A stretch of 64,000 nucleotides of DNA, taken from Rhypophila decipiens. Taxonomy: Eukaryota > Ascomycota > Sordariomycetes > Sordariales > Naviculisporaceae. Both the position numbers and the translations under genes were made by a program. Where the stretch lies: the NCBI GenBank assembly GCA_033297075.1, contig MU858063.1, positions 124,001 through 188,000 of the forward strand. The letters are read 5' to 3'. The notes under the pieces are model-generated. The model was not told the origin of the DNA, did not search any database, and was given only the letters and a program-made list of their open reading frames with translations. Below are positions 35,401 through 45,716 of the stretch, piece by piece (position 1 is the stretch's first letter; each line of letters opens with the position of its first letter).

Positions 35401-37287
35401 GTTGTACCGCTTCCTTGAGCAACCTCCATCAAACTTTCTCTCGACACCAGTAGGTACTGGCAAGTTGGTTATATTCCGCCCGGCGTTACAACTAGCCAGG
35501 ACAGGTGCGTGATTTTAGAAGCACAGTCACATACTGTTCATGGACATATGCGGTGTAGGAGATCACCGAGCCTGTCACGAGACCCAATGCTGAACTGGGC
35601 ATATGCCAATCTCCGCATATCTAGATTGACCCACCACCATTGACGATGGGGGTTCGTTACTTTTACCCATTGTCCTCCGTAGCCTTGCAGATCCGATACT
35701 GAGGTTTCTTTAACGGACAAGGCAACTTGCATCTTCCTTCTTGTTTGAGCCATTTTTCTTCTGAGAGCTTTTCTTTTCACCATCTCATCAAAACTCCGTG
35801 GTCCTCGTGACCATTCAAGTGAACGGGATTATGTAACGAGTAACCCTCATATCCATCCTCCGCACTACTGGACTGACGAGACACGAGACTTTAGCACATT
35901 TCTCTGGAGCTTCTCTAGTGGGCAGGAGTCTCCAGTCTCGGGGCCAACTACTGCGGCCAATGTTCAACGTGACACTGTAAATGGATCAGCCCTAAGGAGT
36001 AGGAGGGGTATCAGAGCATCACCGTCCCTCCAAAACAGTCGACATTTCAGAATCTCGACTGATCTACCAGACCCTCCATATATTACACTCGTGAACTCGG
36101 ATACCGGCCTGAATAATCTCAACCCTTTACACCGCCAGTCGTCGGTGCTAATCGTCTCCAAAACAATCATGCTCTGCTCACCTTCCGAGTCCCATCGTCC
36201 CTCGTGACTCCACGTATGAGACCCTATGAGACAGAGACCTGCCAAGACCACGCTGTAGGTACAGTCGGTCGTACGGTCGGTCCTACCTTGAAGTTTATCT
36301 GAACCACCAAGGCCGGCTCACCGTCGATGTTGGTCTTGTAGAGTTTCGTCCTTATCCGCCTCCTTTGGAAATTGGTCTGTCATCTTCAATATGCCAAGCC
36401 CCACATGTCTCTCTCTTTCTATATCAGTGAGTTCGACCATCCAATCGAGGATGCCAAGTCATGTGTTAGGTAGGTGAGCAGCCTCGAGAAACAGGGGTCG
36501 AAAGCATGAGAGACACTATAAACTATATTGCATGTATTCCCGTCCTGTACGAGATTACCGCATCTCGGGGATCAATATTCTCCGTTCTTCTTTCTTTGTA
36601 TAACCTACTTAACCACATCCTATCCTTGATCATGCCTGTTTGTCACAGCCAGTTCCATCCTCAACCACATACTGGTACAAGTACCCGAGTAGGTTACTCC
36701 GCCAGCCCATGCATGCCCTATTGCGTTTGGTCCACATCCTGGTTCAGTATCTACCTTCCTCAGACACAGAGTTTCCATATATCCTAGACATGCCCAAAAC
36801 ATGAGGACTTGGCACGAGGACTTGTCGATTCAAGTTGTTCGCTCCTGCCCTGTTCAGTCCGGTCTCGTGATGTCTCGAGAACGCCCGAACTCCCCCATAT
36901 CCTCAGATCTGATACAGTCTCCAATCTCATCCTCACCAGGACAACCCATTCGAGTCTCCCCATTGCCAACCTCGAAGATGTTCAATCCAAGGCCCCATGG
37001 ATGAACCAGAGAAAACAAAGCTCCCATTTTATTACACTGATAACCATAAACTCCACAAGCATGTATGTAAACAAAACAAGAGGAAAAGCCAAAAGCCCCG
37101 CAACCCACGCGAGGTAAAGGCGAGGGAATCACCTCCAGTTCACCACTTGTTTTAGGTCTCCGTAACTCGTACCCTGTTCTCATTTCGTCCCTACCCCAGC
37201 CTTTATCCTCAATCACCACGAGCTCCCCCGTCGTGTGATTAGCTGCCGTCCCGTCCTCCGTCATCTCTGATGCTTTTCCCCCATTAC
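32485..37287. other. Intergenic region upstream of pyc
   Basis: About 4.8 kb between pyc and MPC1, both on the minus strand. The first ~850 bp above the pyc start is pyrimidine-rich on the minus strand and is probably leader plus promoter; an open frame there (32726-33343) lacks an ATG and looks like leader sequence. Further up I see only short frames, such as 35538-35783 on the minus strand (81 codons, Lys/Arg-rich start), which I cannot support. Confidence 0.5.
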
Positions 37288-38249
37288 TCATTTCTTAACA
37301 GCATCCAAAACCTTGCCCTCAACCTCCTTGACTTTCTCCTTGGCCGCCCCAGCAAGCTGCGAAGCCTTCTCGGTCGCCTCCTGCTCTTTACCGCCCCACT
37401 TGTGATATTGCAGATACCGGTAACCTTGGGTCAGCTGGGCGGCCTCGTTGACGGCGTGGCACGCAAACAAGAGGTAATTCGCGGGCGTCACGGCGAGGGA
37501 GTAGCGCATGAATGTTGCCGAGTAGATGCATAGGGCTGCTGTCATTTGGCCGGATATACTATAATGCGCCCAAGAGTATGTTAGTGACGATGCTTATGAC
37601 ATGATTGCGAAGCGGTATGGTTTGGTATTGATGTTGGGCCGAGGAAAAGGTGGAAAGGCAGGCTCTCGGCGAGGAAGCAAGACGTACAGATCGGGGCTCT
37701 TTTGTGTGTCCATCACGGCCGCGACGGGGATACCGAAGTTGGAGACGGGGCCCCAGAAATCTGTTTAAAAACATCAAGCGTCAGCAATTCGTCGCACTGG
37801 TGGGAGAAGACGAACATGTCTATGTTTTGCGCCCGCGATGCCATAGATATATCATATGCCCCCCATCGGCTACAGTATGTCCATCCGGGACCATATCCAT
37901 AATCTCTTCAGCTCTCAGCCCCATCCATGGCATAGCTGAGCGATTCGACCCTTATGGAGCTCGTCATTCGGATGTCCAGACCGTCGTCGCTATCGCATGT
38001 GTCCGTTCGACGTATGGGCGAGAATAGGAAGCTAGTATGGTAGTACATGGCCCGACATCCTCCAACTTGCGAGCTGCCAATTGCTAACTCCCAATCGGCA
38101 CCCGAAAACCAAGCCCAAACAGAAAGACAGAGGCACCTGTGCAGTTAGGGACCGCTAAACAAGTTGCAGAACTTACGTGTAGAACAGACATAATTGGCCA
38201 CGGGATTGGACCTGATTTTGGCGTTGATCGCTTTAACAAAGGCAGCCAT
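37288..38249 (-). CDS. mpc1: Mitochondrial pyruvate carrier subunit 1
   Basis: Three exons: 38177-38249, 37688-37760, 37288-37558, giving 138 residues. Introns are 416 and 129 nt with donors GTAAGT and GTACGT and acceptors AACAG and TATAG. The sequence matches MPC1 along its core: [20 protein letters not shown], then KSPDLISGQMT, then [16 protein letters not shown] and [24 protein letters not shown]1 pairs with MPC2/3 in the inner mitochondrial membrane and imports pyruvate into the matrix. The human protein is 109 residues; here a C-terminal extension of about 30 residues rich in Ala, Lys and Glu ([20 protein letters not shown]) forms a likely amphipathic helix. The start ATG at 38249 ([16 protein letters not shown]) fits the short N-terminus of the family. 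It lies 5 kb upstream of pyc on the same strand. Confidence 0.97.
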
Positions 38250-38976
38250 CTTGACGGCGTCGTGGGCACGTGTGAGTTGGAGGACTGGCGGATCTGCCAG
38301 GATAGGGACTCGAGGTTTTGTTGAGTTGACGGCGATGATGATGCTGGAATGGGGCAACTTTTTTGGTGCAGCTGAGCTCAGCTTCCATCCCAGTCGGTGC
38401 CAAGAACCGGCGGCCGGGGGACGCTACGTCAAACAAAGCACGGACCACCCTTTCTGTGCCTTTGTACCTGATCCAAGCACGGGACTGTCGGGACAGCTTC
38501 ACTATTTGTTGACAACGGGAAACAAAGGCGCAGTATGCCGAGTGATATTTATTCGGCGACTCAGAAAGGTGAAAAACGATACCGACTTGATGTGTTGGTT
38601 TGTCTATTCTTACTTGATCAGGACCAAGATTCCCAAAATTGTGGTATGGAAAAAACACCCTGGACACTCGCGACGTTCCATGTCAAATCCCGACCCTTTA
38701 CAATGTCCCTCGCTTTTTATGGTGTAATTGCAAATGAACCCCAAAACGCCGCCTGCCTGTAACTTCAAAACGAATAACCACTACCCGGGATCAAGTACCT
38801 TCGACAAACCAACCAAACCAACCCTCCCGATCGGCTCACTGATGCTCACTCTTGGTTTCGTGTTAGACAAGAAACAAAGACAGTTTTCTGATGGGACACC
38901 CACCATTGATCCCTGCTATGTTGTGGTATGGGGGTATCTCGGTGTCGGGCATGACAAAAATAGTTTAAATTTCTAA
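38250..38976. other. Promoter region of mpc1 and 3' flank of SmB
   Basis: About 730 bp between two minus-strand genes. No gene seen. Confidence 0.6.
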
Positions 38977-39907
38977 TTATCGACGAGGGGGGTTGAAGCC
39001 ACCAGGAGGGCCTCCTCCGGGCGGGAAGGCGGGAAATCCAGGAGGCGGGCCACCTGGCATGCCTGGAAAGCCAGGAGCAGGAAAACCAGGAAAACCGGGT
39101 GGAGCTGAGTGAGAAGAAGCATTGTCAGTATGGGGTCTGGTCATCATGGTGCTTGGAGTAGAGGGTGCAGGATTAGACATACGTCCACCACGTCCAGCAA
39201 ATGGCGGGGCTCCTGCGCCAGGGAAGCCGGGGAACGCAGGAGGAGGGGCACCTCCAACACCCGGCGCGGGACCAGCAAGTGAGATGGGGGCGGCGGCACC
39301 CCGTCCAGCAGGACGCGCAACACCAGGTCCGGCAGCCAAGGTCGATGCCAAACCGGTCGCAGTTGATTTGCCGAGGCGCGCGCTGGGGTCGGCTGGCGGT
39401 GGCGACTCGACTGAAAGAGACACGATCTGAGCACCGCGAAGAATTACGAGCCCTAGAGTGCGTTTCTCCTCTTGCTCGACGGTCTGCGTAGATGATCCCG
39501 GGGCGCCCGATTTCGTCTGCTTGCGCTTGTTCTTCCGAAACTCCTCGGTATCGGCGAGGACGAGATTCATGTGCTGGTAAACAAATTAGCACGTTATCCA
39601 TTATGACAGAAGAAGACGACTGCTCACTTTATCGAAGGCTAGCATCTGGCCTGTCATTTGGCGACCATCAAGAAGAGTGACGCGCATCCGGTAGTTGATC
39701 TGTGGAAATGAGCAATAACGTCAGTGATCGTCCCAAACAAGGCGCATCCAGCAACCGTGGAAAGTACGTACATAGCCGGCCTAGAAACAGTATACACCTT
39801 GTCAGCAACACGGAACGTCAACAACTGGAAGCTTCGAAAAGGGCGGCAGGCAAGCTTGGGGGAAAGAAACTGCGACTCACCATTTTGCCCTGCTTGTTCG
39901 TCGCCAT
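38977..39907 (-). CDS. smb1: Small nuclear ribonucleoprotein SmB
   Basis: Four exons: 39881-39907, 39772-39780, 39628-39699, 38977-39573, giving 234 residues. Exon 2 is only 9 nt (Ala-Gly-Tyr), flanked by TCTAG and GTACGT. The Sm fold occupies residues about 5-90: Sm1 motif in [24 protein letters not shown] (split here after LLDGR for reading) and Sm2 motif [15 protein letters not shown]. SmB is one of seven Sm proteins that ring the Sm site of U1, U2, U4 and U5 snRNAs in the spliceosome. The C-terminal half is Pro/Gly-rich with PGFPGFP-type repeats and an Arg-rich end, as in other SmB/N proteins. It is transcribed divergently from rpl11, 523 bp between start codons. That a splicing gene itself depends on correct joining of a 9-nt exon is worth noting. 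Confidence 0.95.
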
Positions 39908-40430
39908 CTTTGCGAACAAGTGCTACCTTGAGGTAGCTTTCGACTGGGAAAGTTTTGAGTAATTCGCTGGAGGATTTATCGCAATGTCGTCGGCGTCGGT
40001 TTGAAGCTTCGTCTAGCGGGGATGATCTTGTTGTCGCGAAAGTGGCTTGAAGTCTCGAAGTCTCGAGAATGAAGTTCAAACCGCAGACGCGAAGAGCTGC
40101 CTGCGATTGCAGGAAACTTTGGTTAATGCGGGCGCACGAGCCACACATTCAGTCTTAACAAGCCACACAGCGTCTGGAAGGAAGGAGCAACCGCCACGAG
40201 TGGCCCCACAACCGCCGATTGACGATTCAAAACGGACGGCTTGTCCCCCACCCTGGTTTTGGCTTTGCCAAGCTTTTCGCAGGCGGCTGTCAACTGCGGG
40301 CCCACACCACACACCCACAATCACAAAATCTCAATCGAAATTCTGCCACTCGAAATCTTTCCCCGAATTTCTCGCGACAACCTCAAGAACCCTCTCGACA
40401 AACCGACGGATCCCGACAACCGACGACACA
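39908..40430. promoter_or_regulatory. Divergent promoter of SmB and ribosomal protein L11
   Basis: 523 bp separate the start codons of two highly expressed housekeeping genes on opposite strands, so both promoters and leaders must lie here. The plus-strand side before 40431 is C/A-rich, as expected for a ribosomal-protein leader. I cannot assign specific factor sites. Confidence 0.7.
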
Positions 40431-41088
40431 ATGGTATGCTAGCCAGCCCGATTCTGCAAATGGATTGAGAGCGCCAATTCTAACAAAATGGAATTTGCAG
40501 GCCGAGAAGACCCAGAACCCCATGCGGGAGCTCCGCATCCAGAAGCTCGTCCTCAACATCTCTGTTGGCGAGTCTGGTGATAGACTGACGAGAGCCGCCA
40601 AGGTGCTCGAGCAGCTTTCCGGTCAAACCCCCGTCTACAGTATGTCTTGAGACCCCAATTCGAACCTTGACCCGCAAGATCCATTCCCTAACGAACATCC
40701 CTCCTCGACAGGCAAGGCCCGTTACACCGTCCGTACCTTCGGTATCCGTCGTAACGAAAAGATTGCCGTCCACGTCACCGTCCGTGGCCCCAAGGCTGAG
40801 GAGATTCTCGAGCGTGGCCTCAAGGTCAAGGAGTACGAGCTGCGCAAGCGCAACTTCTCCGAGACCGGCAACTTCGGTTTCGGTATCAGCGAGCACATCG
40901 ATCTCGGCATCAAGTACGATCCCGCGATCGGTATTTACGGCATGGACTTCTACTGCTGCATGACCCGCCCCGGTGAGCGCATTGCCCGCCGCCGCCGCTG
41001 CAAGGCCAAGATCGGTGCCAAGCACAGAATCAACCGCGACGACACCATCAAGTGGTTCAAGCAGCGCTTCGATGCCATTGTCCGTTAA
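40431..41088 (+). CDS. rpl11: 60S ribosomal protein L11 (uL5)
   Basis: Three exons: 40431-40433, 40501-40639, 40712-41088, giving 172 residues (yeast 174). The first exon codes only for the start methionine; a 67-nt intron (donor GTATGC, acceptor TTGCAG) follows it directly. Family signatures are continuous: [40 protein letters not shown], and [16 protein letters not shown] with [15 protein letters not shown]11 binds 5S rRNA and sits in the central protuberance of the large subunit. Introns right at the start codon are common in fungal ribosomal-protein genes and often help expression. The context before ATG (ACACAATG) is strong. Confidence 0.98.
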
Positions 41089-42107
41089 ACTTCTTCCTGA
41101 AGCTTAGCGTGTGTTCTGTCGACCGATACCCAACTTAAAAAATCACACAAATCAACAAAATGGGGTGAAGAAAGCTGGGAAATCACTGGGGATCTGGGGC
41201 AAAGAAAATAACTCGAGGGTCAATAGGGATTTTGCATCATTGGGCTAGGCGTCAAATTTGGGAGACGGGAACTTTCCAAAGTCCAAAGGACAAACACAAT
41301 GGTTTATGAGATTACGTTATCTGATGTATCTCATGTGTACCTGAACCATCAGGCCTCTCTATAGCCGACGGGAAATCTTCTCGCTCGGTTATCTTCTTTT
41401 TAGCTCGATCTGAATCTTAGAGTCAGTCGAGCTGCGGCCTTAGAGACCGACCGGCGTTTATGCCGGCTTACCCATCATTCATCTCGATTGATTTGTGAAA
41501 TACTGCCCCTCTTTTTCTGGGCGTCTTGCATGTCTGGGGCGTTGCGTTTATGTTCAAGCGTTTCTTGTGGGCTTGTTGAGGCATAGTATTATCGAGTGAG
41601 ACCAGGCATGTTCTTCCAAGAGAAGATGTTGAAGACTGGTGACGAGTCTCGGCCTTGAGATATATCATCACTTTCAGTTGGCGTCTCAGTGCACGTCTGT
41701 GAAACAGAGGTCATCCCTACACGAGACTCGTTTTGATGTACCCGCAGTTGCTCTTACCCGCAGTTGCTCTCTGTTTTGTTAGAGCCGTTCGGCGAAATCA
41801 GGAGCAACCCCTTGCTACTGGTAATACTGGAATGTTCCCGGCCGTGATTATACATAGACAGTCACTGTGAACCAATGCTCCGGTGTTCGATAGTGCAACC
41901 GATATGTCTTCTCTCACCTTGTCCACTAATTCTCACAACGTCTCTGATGATGTCTCTGGGGAACAGACGAGAGGTAGGATCAGAATGGTGATCTTGTTGT
42001 CGATTCCAGAAGCTAGGGATGAAGCCCGATCACTTCTCTTGCTTGGATCATGTACTCTCTCTCTTTGTTACTGGAATATTTACACTTCATGTCGAGGGAC
42101 AGCTACC
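41089..42107. other. Intergenic region between convergent genes
   Basis: About 1 kb of shared 3' flank between rpl11 and the GH131 gene. A 15-bp word ACCCGCAGTTGCTCT occurs twice in tandem near 41740-41775. A long plus-strand open frame that continues into the next gene is only its antisense. Confidence 0.6.
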
Positions 42108-43148
42108 CTACAACGAGACACAGCCGCCTGCGCTATCTTCAAGGAACAAGCCACCATAGATCAAACCCTCGTTGAGCCTGCTAGACTGGTAGCCCGAGTT
42201 GACGACGTCGCTCGTGCCGGTGGGCTTCTTGAGCATGCCGATCTGGTACTGGCCGGCGCCGGCGTTGTTGTTGGACACGGCCGAGGTGACGCTCTTGAGC
42301 GGGTCGTCGCCCTTGGAGTAGTACACTTGGAGGGTGCTGTTGTTCATCCGTCAGACACATTCGACATCGCAAGCAGACAGGGAGAGCATCAGGGGCACTC
42401 ACTTCTTAGAATAATCAATAGTAATGGCAAAGTTCTGCCACGCCGCCTTGTCAATAGGCGTCGACCAGATCTGCTTGTTCTGGCGGTTGAGAATCTTCCA
42501 CGTGTCCTTGGGCAGGCCGGTCTGGCCCAGGATGGTGCCCGTCTCAAAGTTGAACTGGTTGGCCGAGTAGTCGGATGCTTCGTGCCAGACATTCTACAGA
42601 TTACAGAGCAATTAGTCCCGCCTGTCACAACAAGCATCTCTTCCGTGGAAAGAGAAAAAAAGAATACCCACCAAATACTCATGACTCAAATTCAGCGGCC
42701 TAGCAGGATCAAGCTTGACACTAAAATGCAGCGTCTTGACCCCCGTCGACCCAGGACTGCCCGTGTTCGTATCCCCCTGGAACTGCAGCCCAGCGCGACG
42801 GAAGCCCTTTTGCGTCTGGAAGATGCTCTGGTCGCTGAGCGTGACCTCAAAGGGCTTGTGCGTCTCATTGTCAAACCGGGAATTGCCCGCGTCGGTGGGG
42901 AACTTGAGGATCTGGCTCCATTTCAGGTTCTGGCCCTTGACGTAGTCCGGGTTGAAGATGGAGGTGCCGTAGCTGTCGAACTCGCTCAGCTCGGCCGTGC
43001 TCTTGATCCGCCCGTCAAAGACGATGGGGCATTTTGTGGGAGCGTTGACTGCGTGGTTGTGTGGGCGTTTGCCACCCGGGCGCGGGCCGGGGTGAGCGAG
43101 CACGGCGGTTAGGCTCGTGAAGAGGGCGAGGAGGGTCGAGTGGTGCAT
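42108..43148 (-). CDS. Secreted glycoside hydrolase family 131 beta-glucanase
   Basis: Three exons: 42672-43148, 42403-42593, 42108-42336, giving 298 residues. Donors are GTGGGT and GTGAGT, acceptors TGTAG and AACAG. Residues 1-18 (MHHSTLLALFTSLTAVLA) are a signal peptide. The mature protein matches GH131: CPIVFDGRIKSTAELSEFD, NPDYVKGQNLKWSQIL, FRRAGLQFQGDTNTGS, HEYLNVWHEASDYSANQFNFE and GQYQIGMLKKPTG. GH131 enzymes act on beta-1,3-, beta-1,4- and beta-1,6-glucans and are found in plant-degrading fungi, so it probably helps attack plant or fungal wall glucan outside the cell. There is no cellulose-binding module; the protein ends with GGCVSL just after the catalytic fold. One of the few cysteines is at the C-terminus and could pair with the one in TKCPIVF. 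Confidence 0.92.
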
Positions 43149-44631
43149 TTTGAGGAAGGACCTGGACAGGGCGGCTTGTGCTGTCTTTCAACCTGGACCG
43201 TGAAGAGGAATGATGGTGAGTATGGCTACCAGAGGGGACGCCATCTCTAAATATAAACAACTTGCTAGATCCCCAGCCAGCCCCGTTCTCCTCAAATCGG
43301 CTCGGCTGAATTTGGCCAGACGGTATCGTGAGCCGCGAAGGAGGGCCGGTCGATTGAGCGATGCAGGAACCGATGGCCTGCCTATACTCCGGAATGACGG
43401 AATGGGATAGATGGGAGCCATCTCCCGCACATCCATATTGGATTTGTGGGGTAGCGACATGGCCGTCAAGTCGAAACGGAGGCATGTCCCGCCATTCAGA
43501 ACCGGGTCGTGAGCTGGTCGTTTCTTGATGGATGGCTGATATTTGGCTTTCCCACCTTACTCATACAGACAGTTGAATTCTCATGATTATGGGCATCTTT
43601 GTGAAACCCAAGCTTCAAAAACTGAGGAATCCTCTTCCTGAGTTCTCTGTTCGCGATGAATTCTCTCAAAGGCCCAATCACGGCGACAACATTCCGAGTT
43701 TAGGCGAGCCTGGAAGAAGCCCGGAAGGGACAATCCGGGAAAGAGCAAATCGCTAATTCACTCACTCCTGTCACTCGCCCGTGTTAGCCTCTAGCCGGTC
43801 CTCAGCAAGGGTCTGGAAATACTATTACTCACAAACATCTTCAACCCCTCGAGTCGGAAAGCCCGGATAGATACGGATAGATCGACATCACGTTTCCATT
43901 CATTGTCTTGTTGAAGTCGGAATCCGGGGGTGCATTTCAGCCCTGCCAAGCCAAAACAAGCACTTGCGGGGGTGGGCCGCTTCTTACTGGACAACAACCA
44001 GCAAAGTCACCCTCACTGCTTCGGTGCCTACCAAGACCTGTACCCAGCCTTGTTTCGACTTCCATATGATGGAAAGGCGATCTTCTGATCCTAGTTGATA
44101 CGAAATACGGGAGAGAGAATCCTTTGCTCTGAGTGGTGAGTTTCGTGGGCGCCTTTCCTCTTGCGGTAATCCAGAGGACTGGTGAGAGGCTCATGCAGCA
44201 TCACTTCCCCGGCTCAGCCCGATTTTTGACGGTTGGGGTGAGTGAATGTTGTGAAGGAAAATGTCAGATGCTTTTCTTTCCTCTTAAATCGCAGTCTTGA
44301 TAGAATGAATTGGGTATATAAAGGTCATGGATGGGAGGCATCTAAAGTGGTTTGGTTTCATTGCTGTTCTCGTCGATCATGAGCTTTCTCACTTCCACCG
44401 GTCCCACTCACTCACACACCATCATCACGAACAAAGCCGTCACCGTGCTCATATCGTAAATCTTGATAATTCCACCATCTTATTGATTATAATCCAAATC
44501 ATCGCCAACATCCCATCCTTTTATCCATCTCACCAAGTTACCTTGAATATTCGCCTAAAGTCCTCTTTTAGTCCTGAAAGCTCACAAAGCCCAAAGCTAT
44601 AAACCAAAAACAAAAAGAATATCAAGAAAAA
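43149..44631. other. Divergent intergenic region
   Basis: About 1.5 kb between the minus-strand GH131 gene and the plus-strand UPF0145 gene, holding both promoters. No gene seen. Confidence 0.6.
44315..44323 (+). promoter_or_regulatory. TATA-like box upstream of the UPF0145 gene
   Basis: TATATAAAG lies about 310 bp before the start codon at 44632, with an A/C-rich leader between. The position would imply a leader of some 280 nt. Confidence 0.35.
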
Positions 44632-45270
44632 ATGGCAACAGACAACCGCCCCCTCAAGTCGGCCAAATCGCAAACCCAAGCACACATCCCAGCGCACATC
44701 TCAGATCTGCACTGTTTCACCGAGACAAACGGGGTCATCACCACCACGATGTTTGACGTCCCCGGCTACAAGGTGGTCAAAGTCCTAGGCACAGTCTACG
44801 GTATCACAGTCCGCTCGCGGAACTGGGCCGCGGGGCTGACTATGGTCCTTAAAAGCGTTGCTGGTGGTGAGTTGCGGTGGTTTACCAGTATGGTATGTTT
44901 CTTCCTTCCTTCTCTATTTACATCTCAGCTGGGGGTATAAAACAGCTTGGCCGCAAGAGAGAGAGAGAGAGAGAGAGAGAGAGCAAAAGAAAAATAAGGA
45001 CTGCCTAAAGAAGGTGATGGGTTGACTAACACAAAAAGAAAACAGCTCTACGAAGCCCGAAACGACGCCATCTCGCGGGTGGTAGCTGAAGCCCAGAGCC
45101 GTGGTGGGAACGCCATCATTGCGCTGCGCTTCGACGCCGGAGACATGGGCGGGTTCGCGCAGGTATGTGCGTACGGCACGGCGGCGGTGGTTGAGAAGAT
45201 TGACGATGCTGTTGAGACGCCTTCGCAGTTGGTTCCTGGGTCGGAAGCAGGACCTTCTTTCTCCGCTTAG
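44632..45270 (+). CDS. UPF0145/YbjQ-family protein
   Basis: Two exons: 44632-44892 and 45046-45270, giving 161 residues. The 153-nt intron has donor GTATGT, branch GACTAAC and acceptor AACAG, and contains a (GA)n tract. The fold starts at about residue 35: VITTTMFDVPGYKVVKVLGTVYG, then LYEARNDAISRVVAEAQSRGGNAIIALRFD (shown in parts in related proteins) and CAYGTAAVVE. In bacteria this domain (YbjQ, formerly DUF74) forms pentamers and has been called a putative heavy-metal-binding domain; its function in fungi is not known. The N-terminus is a 30-residue extension and the C-terminus a short Ser/Pro tail. There is no signal peptide, so it is probably cytosolic. Confidence 0.9.
44955..44983. repeat. 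(GA)n microsatellite inside an intron
   Basis: About 14 GA units in the intron of the UPF0145 gene, close to the donor side. Confidence 0.95.
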
Positions 45271-45716
45271 ACTGGTCTTGGGGGATGACTTCTCATGTTC
45301 TTGTTTGCTTAATATCGGAACTAATTTGCTTCCTTTGCTCTTTTGGGTCTCGTGTTTCTCTTTCCTTTGCTTCCTTGTTGGCTGGCATCTTTGGGGTGTC
45401 ATTCGTTAATGGCATTGCGCTGTGTAGAACCAATGATTTATATACCAAGATATTCATAGCTTGTGAATAACCAACCACATGTAACAGCTGAGGCCGCCGA
45501 TAACTTGTCTCGATGTCTTTATATCGTTCCCAGAGTAAAGAAATAAAACATGTCCTATAATGCCATACACACACAAACGCCAATGGGTTTTCACCTATAT
45601 ATCCAAAATTGTCTCTTTCACTCAAAAGAAACCCAAACGCCGTTCCCATATATAACCGTCCAAGTGAGAAAGAAATAAAACCAATGCCATGGGAACAAGG
45701 CCCAAAGAACTTCAAC

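Noticed and set aside
41883..43112. 409-codon plus-strand frame opposite the GH131 gene
   Set aside because: It runs through the introns and exons of GH131 on the other strand, and its composition does not resemble a folded protein.
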